A stretch of DNA of 64,000 bases from Rotaria sp. Silwood1 (GCA_905250075.1 CAJNOP010000015.1:2279493-2343492); one strand, 5' to 3'. Shown: positions 25,660 to 39,063, counted from the stretch's first letter. Program-made: numbers and translations. Notes: generated from the letters alone by a model not told the origin.

Positions 25660-25881
25660 TCATCCAATCGATCTAGAGTATATTAATCTATCTATTGTTG
25701 TTGAAAATGGACAAATCTGACGTTTTCCAGCCAACATTGATCTCAGTTCGCGCAAACTGAACTTGGCATCAGTACCATAGAAGTTGTTTCCTAACTGGTG
25801 TGGTACTGCCCACACTGTACTAAATGTGATCACTAAAGCAGTCACGAAAAGAAGACAAAGCAGCTTTGCATTGTGGCCCAT
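25660..25881 (-). CDS. Small secreted peptide precursor, possible neuropeptide
   Basis: A 73-residue frame from an ATG. Residues about 5-25 are a strong signal peptide (AKLLCLLFVTALVITFSTVW, cleavage likely after WA). After it comes a mature stretch VPHQLGNNFYGTDAKFSLRE, then LRSMLAGKR. The GKR is a classic amidation-plus-dibasic cleavage signal, which would release a roughly 26-residue peptide ending LRSMLA-amide. The tail QICPFSTTIDRLIYSRSIG follows. Known processing rules support a neuropeptide or peptide hormone; no family is recognised and no second peptide copy is present. A fortuitous secreted frame is the alternative. There are no adjacent genes. Confidence 0.55.
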   Translation of the reverse strand: MGHNAKLLCLLFVTALVITFSTVWAVPHQLGNNFYGTDAKFSLRELRSMLAGKRQICPFSTTIDRLIYSRSIG

Positions 25882-26566
25882 TATCTACCAGTGAAAAGAA
25901 ATCGTGTATCAGAGAATATGTGTAGCGGATAGACAGTGAATACGAAATTGAATGATTGTATAGGCGCTCTCTTAACTTTAAATATCAACTAAGAGAAAAA
26001 AGAAATGAGTTTGCAGAAAATATTTCTTTCGGTATCCTTCTCTTTCTTGATGAAGATCAGTCGACCGTAACTATCGAATCCTTGCATTACAACACGTCTT
26101 TGATGTACATCAGATATGAAAAATAACCAGCGAGAAAAAAAACGAATCTATTTCTTTACAAACACATTTTTCTATACGTAGAGAGCGACGCACAAATATG
26201 TTATTTTTTCGCAAGGTTTTCTATTTTTTAAAGTTATACTCAAGTCTACCTCTATTCATGGCAATTATATAATGTTGTGAGCCATTTCTACATGACCGAA
26301 GCTTCCAACCACACCTGCGCGACTGTGTACATCACGCAAAATAATTACCGTGAAACAACCGATACAGTAATATATCGATGCATAACAAATAAAAAATTGA
26401 AGAATTTTTGTTTTCCTCCTATGTGATATTTTGTATGCAGATGCGACCATGCTGAAAATATTTGTGAGGTCGATTTTCTTCAGCACTTCTTTGCTTTCTT
26501 TTGGTACGCGATCTACCAAATCAATTTTAATTTTTGATACACGAACGAACAAGCGAAGGACTGTAG
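25882..26566. other. Intergenic region without recognised gene
   Basis: Presumed promoter of the peptide precursor at the left. The overlapping minus-strand open frame to 26777 is driven by the telomere-like repeat. Confidence 0.4.
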
Positions 26567-26782
26567 AGTGTGGGCGTATGTGTGCATGTGTGAGGTGTAG
26601 GTGTGAATGATTTTGAATGTGTGTGTTGTGGTCATTAAACAAAGGACCGATACCCATACTAACATTTACTATCACATTGGGTGTGGGTGTGTGGTTGTGA
26701 GTGCGGTTGTGGCTGTGGGCATTAGTGTTCTCTTCATCAACATCCACACCCACTCCCACTCTCACACCTACACCCACACCAC
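26567..26782. repeat. Telomere-like palindrome 3 (compound)
   Basis: A first degenerate GT-rich part (26567-26635), about 45 bp of unrelated sequence, then a clear hairpin at about 26678-26782. That hairpin is TGTGGG-type, loop ATTAGTGTTCTCTTCATCA, then CCCACA-type. The loop core is shared with palindrome 8. Confidence 0.85.
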
Positions 26783-27416
26783 TTTTTCAAGCTGTTGTTT
26801 TGTTCAATCATTGAATACACACGTTTACGAGGATCACTCATTTTCATAACAAAAGAACAATAGAAGAATCTCAGATTAATAGAACAGATAGAGGATACGT
26901 TCATCTATGAAATTAATAAAAAAAAAATTATGGTCGCTTTTTTTTGTAAATATGTTTCAGTCTTCAACATTTTGTGAAAAAACTTTTCTATCAGCCTTTA
27001 TGCTATATTGTTATCAGCACAGACTTACGGTTCTAATGTCACAAGTATATATACATCTTGTGAAAGAAATAAAATTAGTTGTATTGTTAACACAACCATT
27101 GATTGAATATGTTCTACATATGTTAGTGTTTAGTATTGCCCTCCGGCAGATTTCAATTTACGAAAAAGTTCAATTCAAATTAATTCTATAATGATAATGT
27201 AAACAGAATTGATTTTATAAAGTGAAATCTGGCATCTAAACGCTAAAATCCAGAAAAGGAGGAATAGAGAGGATTTGTACAGAAAATTTTTCAGAGGATC
27301 TGGCATGGAAAAGGAGAAAAATTGAAGAAGTTCTACAGAATGTGTAATAATATTTTTCCAGAGGAATAACGCTACTCTTTCAAACACTACCAATAAAAAA
27401 CTTTATACCAGAAGGA

Positions 27417-27506
27417 AGTGGGTGCGTGTGCGTGTGGGTGTAGTTTAGGAGAAGACTCATACGTTTATACACCTACATTTCCCCGGCATCCACACACGCA
27501 CACCCA
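27417..27506. repeat. Telomere-like palindrome 4
   Basis: GTGGGTGCGTGTGCGTGTGG on the left, a loop containing GGAGAAGACTCAT (reverse ATGAGTCTTCTCC), then a C-rich arm ending CACACGCACACCC. Confidence 0.82.
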
Positions 27507-28759
27507 AATAAAGATATCTTATTCTTTGTAAAAATGAGCAAAGTGCAGCGCTTTAAAACAACAATTGGTGTCTTCGATCTATTTTTGAGTTTTCTTTCAA
27601 AATAATCTCGTCTAAATCTCTCAATCGTTTTCAATCGACGAGCGTTACACATTGACATGAATCATTTCTATTGCTATCAAATCTCATTGAACGACATATT
27701 CTTTCAAAAAATCGACTATATGCTAGTCAAACATGTCCGAATGAAATAAAGAGTTTGAGAATTTTTTTCCCCATAATTTATATTTGTTACGGAGATATTA
27801 TATGACTTTTCCTGAGGAACGAACAAGTTTCTCAACCAAGTTTTCAATATTTTTACTTCGGTGCTTCAATTAATCGACCAAATGGTTTATTGAAAAGAAT
27901 TTCGAACCGATCAAATAATTTTTGATCAAAACCACAAATAATAAAAAATGCATTGCTTTCTACAAATCATTTCAATCTCTCGTTTATATCAATTGATTAA
28001 TGAAAAAAACTGGTTCTAATACCTTTGCTAGATATAATAATTTCGCATGGATAAAATTCATAGATAGTAAAAATTCATTTCGAATCGGCACGACCATCAT
28101 TGATACTTCATATTATCAATAAATTAGAACCGTTCAAGTGTCACATTCAATAGAAACATTTCACTCTGTTTTGTCTAAAAGAAATATCGTCAAATCACTC
28201 TTTAAACACTTTTGGTCATTTAGAGGTTTTCATACTATACCTAGTGATCAGTTGTTCAATAGAACCAATTTGTGATCACGAACTGGTTGAAGAAAAAGCG
28301 ATGCTCGGTGAAAATATATGAATTGAAATTTTTTCATATGAAAATCAAGCAATTCCTAAAGGATTTTTTCTGAACGGAGCTATGAAAAAATTTGTTCGAA
28401 AAGAATAAATTTGTTGTTATGAGTTCGTTTTAATGAATGATTTATTTGACAAAAATAGTACTTTCAAATACGAGTTTCGACTGATGTTATTGTGATAAAA
28501 GAGTTTCGAACAATTCATTATTGACTAAAGGATGTAGGTATCAGATATGGGTCTTCTCTTCATGTGTGATCATTCCCAACCACATATTGAAGTTCATCCA
28601 CACTCAAATATCATTTACTCAGCATTATCGAAATGTACAGTAGTTCAATGGTGAAAAACAAACAGAGCAAAAATGATCCATGTTCTTAAGACTATTTGAA
28701 GATCGTACTAAGAATAGCGGATATTGTCCGAACTTCTGCATAAGTCAGCATGAAAAAGT
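27507..28759. other. Intergenic region without recognised gene
   Basis: No coding frame of note; 3' flank of the phosphodiesterase gene at the right edge. Confidence 0.4.
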
Positions 28760-30815
28760 TTATGTACTGATATATGAATTATTGTAACTCAGTCGAAAAA
28801 GCCATTTGTTGACCATATTATGTCGACCTGCTAGTACAATCTTGTAAAAGTTCGATGGATAGTTCTGTATATCAATCATAGCTGTTTCTTTATCGACTGC
28901 TACTGTTGCCATTAGCTGATAATCATCGGTCATTCCGTTCTTGAATAAATTGGTAGTCGAAAGCCATATTGTCACGTTGCCAACATGTTCAAACGCTTTC
29001 CAACTACACTCGATACGATTGTCAAGCAAATTTACCTCAAGTTTAGCTAATGAAATGTTTCCGATCAATGGAACTCCATCGAGCTCTCTGGCCGATTCCA
29101 GTGGAACGGAAATACTTAGAAATCGTGCCATTGTCGGCAATAGATCGACGATACTGAGTTCAAAATCACGAAAATAATCATTGGTGTCTTTTTTATTGAT
29201 TACTATCCAAGTCGTACGTTCTCGATTGGACTGTTCTCCGTGTTGTTTGCCTGTAATTGGATCTCGACCATGATCAGTTGTAATAATCACTAACCAATCC
29301 TCATTAAATTGCTTCTGTCGATACTCAACCGCTTCCCACATGCGTCCGATCTGATTATCAAGGTTAAGAATGCTTTGGTTGAACTGATCACTGTCACCAA
29401 ACATATGTGCCACATCATCAGTATACTGTAAATAAACCCATGATAGATCAGGTGCAGATGTTCGGATACATGTAACAGTTTCATTAGTTACACGCTCATC
29501 GATATGATAGATGTAGTAATCTTCCGGATCGTGTGGATAAGTAGTCTGATTTAGTTCATATCCATCGAATTTATAATCGAAAATAACTCCACCGGCTTGT
29601 CGCAATCCCTCACCAACGAGTTTGATACGATTATCTGTCCAAGTGGAGAATATAGCAATCTTTTTCTGTGCTTCATGTTCTTTCAGCAATCGAAAAATAT
29701 TCTTATAATGGTAGTTAGGATTAATGACCGCGTTATCGAACACATTGTGTTTGTTACCCCATGTACCGGTAATAAGATCCATGTAGCCCGGTGCAGAAAT
29801 CGTTGGTGTTTCCGAATATGTGCCAATGATCCCTCCTACATAAGCTCTTTTATATCGTCCCATGTCGATAATTTTTCGAATGTTCGTAAGAGAAACAGCT
29901 TCAATGACATCTGCCGGAATACCATCGGCGATAACGAACAGCACTTTCTTTGTTGATTGTTTGATGGCGGTGGTATTAGATTGGAATCTAACTGAAAAAA
30001 GCAAATGACATTCTTCTTATTTGTTAATGATTCTTCTCAAGAGATATTCTCTTTCTATAATCTATTTTACACACTGTTTGTGAGAATGATGTTATTGAAA
30101 CGACCCTATACTTGGCATATCTGCTTCTCCTAATGAATTCTTTCAGATGAAGTATGGCATCCTGCGGTGCTGTTTGTTGAAAAAAAAACAATTCATTGAG
30201 CAAAAGAAATATGTATCGATTAAGCGATCTTTGATAAATATTTTGTATCATTGCAATGCCTACCTGCCGAGCTTGCGTTGCTTGATGTTTGAGTTTTATT
30301 CGCTTGTGACTCTTGAGTATAGGTGGTCGCTTTAATACGAAGAATGATGAAAATTGATATGATAATGGCAGTAATCAAAAAAACCACCAACAATACAAGA
30401 ATAGCTACTTTCATAGCTTTGCTGCACCTTCTCTGAGGATGCTCTTCATTTTTACTGACTTGCTGCATATTTTCTTCACGAAAATTTTGATCAGTGTCGG
30501 CTGTGGCGTGTGCTGCTACGAATAGAGGATTGTTCTCTGTTTTGGCTAACAATCCATATGATGCTGAACCTACAACGAAAAACAAAAATTATTACATCAT
30601 TCATTTTTGAAACTTTAGGGTAGGCAAATTTTATCGCATTAGACATTTTCGAATAACAATAAAACTAGTCAATAAACAAAGAATAGAATCAGTTTATCCC
30701 AATGTGAAAGTCTACAGATGGTCATTTAGACTGATGAATCTACTTAGAATCGAAAAATTTACACCTTACCATCATTATCGCGATTTAAGAGTGCTTGAGC
30801 GGGATCGACAGACAT
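28760..30815 (-). CDS. Membrane-anchored ectonucleotide pyrophosphatase/phosphodiesterase-like enzyme
   Basis: Three exons on the minus strand, 30815-30770, 30569-30264 and 29991-28760, give 527 residues with all phases fitting. The first 69 residues are a cytoplasmic-type tail, residues about 70-92 a single membrane helix (VAILVLLVVFLITAIIISIF), and a short Ser/Thr-rich stalk follows. From about residue 118 comes an alkaline-phosphatase-superfamily domain: VLFVIADGIPAD (first metal Asp), ETPTISAPGYMDLITGTWGN with Ser183 where NPPs have the nucleophile Thr, YTDDVAHMFGDSD (Asp/His), TTDHGRDP (Asp-His) and KQHGEQSNR (His). The set is complete, so activity on nucleotide or other phosphodiesters outside the cell is likely. 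The catalytic loop and the NKHNVFDN stretch look closer to bacterial type I phosphodiesterases than to animal ENPP1-7. Most of the enzyme sits in one exon. Confidence 0.85.
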
Positions 30816-33800
30816 TGTGATCAATACGAGAAACAGAGATTAAAAGAGACAAGACGCTAATCTACAATTAGAAACTAGGATCTAATAATAGCATTGCAAT
30901 AAAATTTTATTCTTCGTATTGTGATCACATTCTATCCATCTGTACGAAACATACGATTGAGAGACTTAATGAAAATAAATCAACAGCGTCCAACACTCAT
31001 ATACATCGTCACGTGTAATCAATGATATGCTTCGTTGATTTTTCTTTATACTTTCTCGTTCTTACATCACGCTACTCGTTTCGATAGGTTGGTTGTCATT
31101 TTCTACTTATACCGTGCTTCTACGTCGTGAAGAAAGACTGCATAAAATGAACTCATTCATCTAATCAAACTCGCTATCTTTTACTACAGAATAGATAGAC
31201 ATACTTCTCAACTGTGATGACTAATATCATTGATAGATGTTAAACAACAATCAACTCCACACACATACACACATCACTCACATACTCTTGTGCTAATGTC
31301 TCAAAGTATTGAATTTAGTTTCCATGAAATTTTGCTGATAGTCATTTCATTTGAATTTCCTAGAAGTAGGAGATTACCATCTCATGAATGACATGTAGAG
31401 ATCGGGTATGGGATTACGCCGATGAACTGTATCCATTGAACACAACAGAACTACATAGCTTCTTTTCATCTCGTAGTATCAGTCACGGCACACTAGACTG
31501 ATTCCGAGTATGAATGAACAATGAGAGAGAAGTATTCTTCCGCATCTTGTTTCCTATTCTATTTTATGCACCAATCTAAATAGAATACGTCAACGTGTGA
31601 CGAAGAGTTCGAACATCAAATAGATGTTATTCTGTGTATGTGTCTTCTAGGAAGATACAACTATTGTTTTGCGTTTGTTCAATAGAGATGCGGAGGAAAT
31701 ACGGCTTGATAAGATGTTTTTTATTTTGTGACTGCTGTATGAAGGTTAATATGTCAGTTTCTCTATTTCAATAAAGAATCGTTTTCATCTCCATATTGCA
31801 TCCTACAATATTCAAAATTTTTAGATTAATATATTCGAATGACTCCGACAGAGAAAAAAAGAAACACATAAAAATGCTTAAAATATATCAACCGTCTTCG
31901 AGTGCTAATCGCGGTCCCGATTACCATTCTGTTAGTTACTTTTCCAGCAATCTCATATTCTTTCATATGACTCTTAATCCAAATAAACAAAAAAAAGCAC
32001 ATTGTATTTATCTCTTCGAAAACATTCCATCCTTCTTTCATGCAATGACATACCGATGATGTTTTCTTTTTCAGAAGGATGAGTGAAAGAAAAAAGAAAA
32101 GAAAATGTTTAAAATACTAAGAAACGACAACAGAACAATATTGAAGATGTAGCATGATCAAAGGCTACGACACATCCGAAGACATTGAGAAAAATGCTGC
32201 GTGACAACGATTATTTCTCACCCAAGCTGAAATATTTGGCCGTATATTCGTTACAGATTTCTGTTCGCTGTCACATTCACTTTTTGTAAACATCTCTAGC
32301 TTATGATTGAGAATCTCGATTAGTACTGAAGAGTATTGAGATTTTTTGTTCATTTAGACCCCTCATTATTTTTTCTCTTTTTTTTATGATGTTTTTATCA
32401 TCTAAGTAATTTATATAATATCATTCATTGATATGCAGATAAACGCATCTATCTTTTTATCTATCAACTTACCTAAAAGCACATATATCAATCTGTCTAG
32501 CAATCCGCTGTCTATTCGTCTATCTGCTTTGTTATCTATCTATTTACCTAGCTAACTATTAATCTCTCTAACTATCTATCTACTTACTTAACTCTTCTAC
32601 TATCTACCTAAGTAGTTAGTTTTAACTATATGTCTAAAAACGTAATTAATTAATTAATTAATTATATATTTATATGTCTATCTAATAGATGTCTATTTCA
32701 GATTTAAATGCACATTGACTTTCTTGGAATACACGACACAAGCTAGAGTTGGGATTTTCCGCCCTATCTATAGTTGGCACTGCCCTATCTTTCTTACACA
32801 GATAACAACAAATTTCCTCACTTTTCATGTTGGATACATGATCAGTTTTCAGAACGATAACTATATGATCTAGGTATAATATTAATTTTCGTGTGTAATA
32901 TTGTGGTTAGAAAGACTAATATCTCCTCTGTCACACAACACAAGACTAAGATGACGAAATTTTTGTAAATATTGTAGTACAATCGCAAACACATTTTAGC
33001 CCTGGTACGATGAATATCGTCTTCAAAACTCACCCAATACTCAATAACAAAAGGAATATAATTTTCTGTCGATTGTAGACAATCTTGGAAATACATAGAC
33101 TGCTTAGTTCTTACTGTTATGCATCTATTGCAAAAATGTCTTACCTAGATGTCGACCTAACTATTTTTCTAAACATCTGCCTCATAAATTGTCTAACTAA
33201 GTAGTTAGCAAATCTAAATTAGAGTGACAGACAAAATATCAAAGTATAAAAATGTTGTCAAAATAAATAAATCAAAGTCAGAGTGAAGACAGATAATAAT
33301 GTTTTTCTTCCATACTTTGATCATTTGAAATATCTACTTTTCATATTTTTACTTTCTATATTTAAACTGCAATTGTTTTACATTCGACATTAGTTGTGTG
33401 AATCTATCTAGTTAGCCATATACTAATCTACTTATCTATCTGTCGATCCATGTATATACATATTTAATAATATAAATATTTATGTACTTTATCAATCCAT
33501 CTATCTATCTGTTTATCATGGCAAAAAGGATACCTTAATAACGATGATTTGTAAGGTTAAACGTGGAGAACACCTCAAGTAGAAAATGTTGAATAAAACA
33601 AAGTACACAAATTGTGAATTTAACAGATGCAATAAACTATTATGCAAATGAAAAGATTAAACGGAAAGGTTGTGATAATATTTGCAAGATAAGATCGAAT
33701 TACGTTGTTCCTTTAAAAAATGACTTAAAAGAGCACAAAATTTCATCTTTATTATGGACTTTTCCTTCTAGCTGAGAAAGAGTCCAACTCGAGCGCAATA

Positions 33801-33841
33801 TAAAGAAAGACAAAAAAAGATATTAAAATTTAAGCACAAAA
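30816..33841. other. Intergenic region with degenerate TCTA/TATC microsatellite
   Basis: No gene is recognised over 3 kb. About 32450-32700 and 33405-33520 are rich in degenerate TCTATCTATCTG units. A short ACACACATACACACATCACT run at about 31258 may be a lone C-rich half of the telomere-like family. Confidence 0.5.
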
Positions 33842-33985
33842 ATGTTGCTTTTAAAATGTCTTCTCTTTCTCATCGTTACAAAAGCGAATTATTATGAGTA
33901 TGATTATAAGACGAAACGAAGTAAAGCACCAAGACTACCTTATGCAGATAGGAAAACTTTCTTGAGCGTCGGCCTATATGGATAA
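33842..33985 (+). CDS. Possible small secreted peptide (47 residues)
   Basis: From ATG at 33842 the frame gives a short hydrophobic signal-like start (MLLLKCLLFLIVTKA), then NYYEYDYKTKRSKAPRLPYA and DRKTFLSVGLYG, then TAA. A TKR dibasic site lies inside. A weak TATA-like CAATATAAAG is about 45 bp upstream. The size and layout suit a secreted peptide precursor, but the frame is short enough to arise by chance in this AT-rich DNA, and no family is recognised. Confidence 0.3.
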   Translation: MLLLKCLLFLIVTKANYYEYDYKTKRSKAPRLPYADRKTFLSVGLYG

Positions 33986-36900
33986 ACAAGTTCGACAAAG
34001 ATTCATCATTATAAAATAGAGTGACTTGTATAACTCACACATATTGTTATAACTATCAGAAGCTCGATAACCAAGAATAAAAGATGGCATCAATTATTTC
34101 TAAATTTTAACTATATACTTTTATTAATGCTTGGCAAAGCGAACATACTCTTTTTATTATTATTTTTTTTACAAACGCACTACTAGCCTCAGTTCTGTTC
34201 ATTCCTTAAGAAATGCCTAGAAGGATCTGTCAGGATCCTGAGTTTCACGGGTTCTGTCAAGTTTTATTCAGGACTCTGTCTCCAATCTTAGTAATTCATG
34301 TGTGCAGAATTTGTTTAAGCTTCTGCTCAGATATTGTTCTAAATTGAGAATACAAGATCCTACCTAGGATCTTGATATGACTAACACAAAGTATCCTGCC
34401 AAGTTTTTTTCACTTCTCATCAAAGTTCAGCTAATATCTTCATATTACGATTTGGTTAGGATTTCATAGCTTCATCATATGAGGGCTTAAAAAGAAAAAA
34501 AAATATCATTCAGAGTCCTTTACAGAGAAGTTCTGGCAAGATGCCAATGGTATTCTGTTCAAACCTTTTCAAGGATAAGCGCTTTAAAGCCTTGCAAGAC
34601 AGTGCTAATACTAATCAGAGTTCCAATAGAAAAACATAAAAATTCAGTTAAAATCGTTCAAAGTACTCTTTGTACTACTGAGTCCTAGTTATTTTTTGTC
34701 AAAGTCTCGAAAGATTTTTTAAGGTTATAAGTCGAAAGGATCATCAAGTTTCATGGGCTGTGTATCTCATTGGCGACAATTGATAGTGGTAAAACTTGCA
34801 CAGAAACGAGCATTACTGAACAGAAAGATTACTAAAACAAGAATGATCGCTATGAACCTCATTGAAATGAAGATCGTCAAATATCGTTCAATCATCTATG
34901 TTCACGAGTTTCGTTTTAGTGATCATTCCTTATGCCAAGTTTCTCTGAATATTTATCATCTATATCCATGTGTATGTTAAGTATTCACTCATCTGTGATG
35001 TGGGCATCACGAATTGCTACCTTGTCTTTTCTTATTTACGATATTAAGCGCTAACTTATTTACGCTACCAGCTCAGTTCTTAGCTCATCTTAGGAGATTA
35101 TTTCGTGACTTAAGCTACTTACTGAAGAAAATTATTCTCTTAATGCATCTTTATAATTCCTAAGTACAATTAGTATCAATATACATTATTTTATGCTGCT
35201 ATGACTGAGTAGTTACGTTGTTCGATACATGTCTACAAGATACTGAGTTCAAAAGTCAGTACCAACGGTCATAGAGTGACTTTCTATAAGACACTGACAG
35301 CTACTTGTCTCGAATCACTCATTCTATAGCCTGTTGACTGCGTAGTGAGTCAGTATATAGAGAAGACTTCAACATAGAGGTCACGATACTGTCATTTCTA
35401 TGCTGATCGAAAGCCTATACAAAGGCGGAGTGTTGGACGAAAGGGCTATAGATATCGTCATGTATAAAAAAGACGAACAACCCGACCGCATGTAAATCCG
35501 AATAGTGACTGTCTCCAACGGGTGATAAGCCTGACGGAAGTATTATTGTTATTATTAGACATCATAGTGGAACGTTTCTAATACTGCAGACACCATGTAA
35601 GCATATCGTTGATGATTTTATCTATATGAAGCTACCATATAACAATCCGTTACCATGATCGTGATGTCAATTTCGTTGAATGCTGTCTGCTAGTAAATCA
35701 ATTAGATCAATAGAGGGTGCATATAGACGGACAGAGAAACGAATAGGCATCTCTCTCTCTCACAGCTAAAGTATTTGTCACTACTTTTCACCGAATGTCT
35801 TGAACACAGATCCTTAGGTACATCAGCCACTATGCCCATCGTTCGACCAGTATCTTGAACGTGGCGTGCACCAATCAAACAAACTAATAGTCTTATATAC
35901 ACAAAAACTGAACCCATAATATAAGCATTTTCAGCATTCTGTCCTTCGCGATGACATCGACTAGTTTTCCATCAATAACAACTATAGAAGCAATTACATG
36001 TTCACAACCCTCTCTCTTCAAAAACCACCTGAATGTCAGAAATATACTGAAATAGCCAGACCACCGTTAACAACGCGTTAATCCCTTCGCAAAATGCTAT
36101 ACACATCGTATTTTTTCATTTGCTAAGGGATGAATCCAACGTCAATCAATGGAAAGTCACGTAATTTACCCATTGGCTGCCTCATTATTCTTGACAGGCA
36201 ATCAGCATTGTTCAAACACTGATCAAACTACCGAAAAGCCTCATGGACATGCTAATCCACGTGAAGAATTGTTCCAGATCGCTTGTCGATAGAGAATGAG
36301 ATCGTCCTTAGATAGCTAAAATTATCGCACATCGATAGATGTACGGTTCGTCCCTCGGCAAACGAATATATATCAGGCGTAAACTACATTGCGTGCAGAT
36401 AGACATATTAACTCAACTTTTACTGAAGTTTTAGTCATGCTTTGGTACTGTGGATTCTTTGTTAGGAAAGAACCATTTAGTCTTTCGATAGAAGATCAAA
36501 TGCTCCATGTGATGATGGAATACGAACAACTGAGAAATGCGCTTTGGGGATTGATCTAGAGACATCCGCAAAAATGGTGGCAGAGATAAGTTTCATTGGT
36601 AGTGTATTACTCGACACTTTGCGATTTGGTTGAGTTTTTCGATTAGAATGATGCTTTAATTTGAAAGGTTTTTTGCGTTGATGATTTCAGTGTTTTTTAT
36701 GAGCCTAAAAATGTTTAGATGGTTTCGCGTAAAATATGGAACGGTTTCAATCTCAAGTTTATAGTTTGTCATTGCTTGGTCTTCGTGGTAAATTCATATC
36801 GACGATAGTTTTGGTCATCGAAATGAATATCGCTGACATGATAATTTGCCAATATGCAAATCACTAAGTTTCGGCATTTCGATGATGCGACTTTTGGCGA

Positions 36901-37161
36901 CGAGCATACTGACCGTCATTTCACTAAAACCAATGATTGAGTGGATGCATACGCGGTTTTATACACTTTTCTTTATGCCGGTAGCGTAAACCGGAAAAAG
37001 CCCAGAAAATTTAGAATGAAAAGTTTAATTTGTGAAAAAATTATAATCCTTCCAATTTTGTCGTTAATGCATTAGTTTTCATCAGTTAAATAAGTAAACA
37101 AATTTCATAAAAAAAAGAAATATGTAAAAATTCGATTAATAAGCATGGTAATCTGAACTTT
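33986..37161. other. Intergenic region, degenerate repeats, no firm gene
   Basis: Between about 34190 and 34760 short words such as AGGATC, TCCTGCCAAGTTTT and CAAGTTTCATGG recur loosely in both orientations, suggesting an old decayed repeat. Open frames at 34753-34980 and 35702-35917 are not convincing. Confidence 0.4.
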
Positions 37162-37320
37162 AGTCGAAAGGAACAATGTCGAAAGGGATAATGTCGAAAA
37201 AAAAAGTGATACAAATGTCGAAAGGTAAAATATCGAACTGTAAAAATGTCGAAAAGTACAAATATCAAAGTATAAAAACGTCGAAAGTAAAAATATTGAA
37301 GGACAAAAAATATCAAAACA
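37162..37320. repeat. Tandem GTCGAAA-type minisatellite
   Basis: About nine to ten degenerate units of AATGTCGAAAGGNAA, spacing 14-20 bp, decaying rightward to ATATCAAAG. Such arrays are often the subterminal part of DNA transposons, but no matching terminus was found. Confidence 0.75.
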
Positions 37321-37403
37321 TATTTAGATTTTTTTACTAAGCGTATAAAATAAACAACAGTTAAATGTAAATGAATTTTATTATTAAATAAGAAATGGAT
37401 CAA

Positions 37404-37672
37404 CCCATGTAAAAAAAAAAAGTGAACCTAAAGTCACTTTTTATCACTTTTAGTAGTAATAAAGTAAAATAAAGTAACCTTTCTTACTATTTTTCACTTT
37501 CTATAGTACTTTCTCAAACTTTTCCTACTTTCAAAAGTACTTAATAGTAATTTTTAGTCAAAAAGTATGAAAAGTACTTAAAAAGGTTCACTTATAAGTA
37601 CTTTGTTTTGCTTAAAACCTACTATTGAAAGTACTTAATAGTTACTTTTTTGGGTAAAAATTTCTACATGGG
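37404..37672. mobile_element. Small foldback MITE with CCCATGTA ends
   Basis: Begins CCCATGTAAAAA and ends TTTCTACATGGG. Inside, AAAGTACTTAATAGTA and related words recur in both orientations, so the 269 bp can fold almost throughout. No coding capacity. It lies just right of the GTCGAAA array. Confidence 0.7.
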
Positions 37673-39063
37673 AAAGACAAGCAAAAAATTCTTCATAAGT
37701 CAATTGAACAATTTAATTAAAATTTTTGGTGCACCATTTGTTCTTCGCTACGAATTTTGACAGATATGTATGCGCTTCGCCAAAAAACACTTTGAAAGTA
37801 TTTTTTGGCCATGGAGGACACTCCAAAGGTGAAGGTGAGGGTAAAATGAGTTGACCTTTTCATGCTTAGTAAGCCTGTATAAGAACTAAAGGTCTCGCAA
37901 ATATGTATCCGTTTAGAAGTGATAACGTTTAGAATTTATGCTACATGTCGCAAAAATTGTAGCAAAACTTCTAAACGTTATAACTCCTGAACGAATGCAT
38001 ATTTTTAGATGAAATTCGATGTACTTTACGATGCAATTCTAAAAAATGGAATACTACTAAAAGCATTAAAAAAGTTTTGGGGAAGCAGCAGGAAGAAAAA
38101 AATTTTTTGCAAGCCCCGATCGCAAATGTTTTTTATAGAAACTCATCCATTGAGTCCAATATCACCCTCCATAAATTTCATCTTGGACCTATGCTCAGTA
38201 ACTGAGATCCAACATACCCAAAAATTCTGGCACCGTCACTGCATTATCCTTCTCATTTTCCTCGACTCTAACACATCAATACACCTCTATTTGACTCTGC
38301 TGCGAGCCTAATCAATGCCAAAGTGAATCAATTTAATGTCAATCAACTAATTGTGAAGGTATGGATATCAGTGTAGTTTTTACCGATTAGGTTGTGGATA
38401 TGATATGGCGAGTTTCAGGATCTTTTCTTATTACATCACCACACATATCTACTTTAGAAAAAAACTAGAGAAATACAAATGGTTCTAAAATAGTTACAAA
38501 TCTCAGGGTTTATATGTACGTGTGTCGGTGTAAATCTTGGTCTTCCGTTGACACGGGCAACAGACCTCTGTATGCATCAAGTTCCGACAACCTCACTTTG
38601 TATCTCAGCACTCATTTTAGTTTTTGTTTCGCATAACATAAAAGACGATAGTGTATTAATTCTTGTCGAATTGTAGTCACACAGAGCAGAGAATTTTTAG
38701 CTACTACGATATAAACTGAAAAGGATTCAGATGGTTAAATATTCTGATTTGTTTTTTTAGGGACTATGATAAAATTCTATATAATCCACATATTGAACAA
38801 TATACAATAAATCAAATAGAGTTTTTCTAAAACACTAAGGTAATCGTTGGTAATAACATGTGCAAAATTTGAATCTAATTTTTCAATAATAGAATGAATT
38901 AATTTGGATACTATAGATTTAGGCGCCTATAGTGAAAGGAAAATACTAAGATATGCATATCTTTTTTAGTTTTGATATTTCCTTCGATCACTGTAAAAAA
39001 TTATAAAACTGATTAGGATAGTACGTACAATATTATGTGATTGAATAAATATAAACTATTTAG
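37673..39063. other. Intergenic region without recognised gene
   Basis: The sequence around 37930-38000 (AACGTTTAGAA against TTCTAAACGTT) forms a short inverted repeat. The open frame 38009-38311 has no recognisable domain. Confidence 0.4.

Noticed and set aside
32450..33520. TCTA/TATC-rich stretches as a regulatory element
   Set aside because: Ordinary decayed tetranucleotide microsatellite.
38009..38311. 100-residue frame as a gene
   Set aside because: No recognisable domain, no splice or signal evidence; sits in repeat-like sequence.
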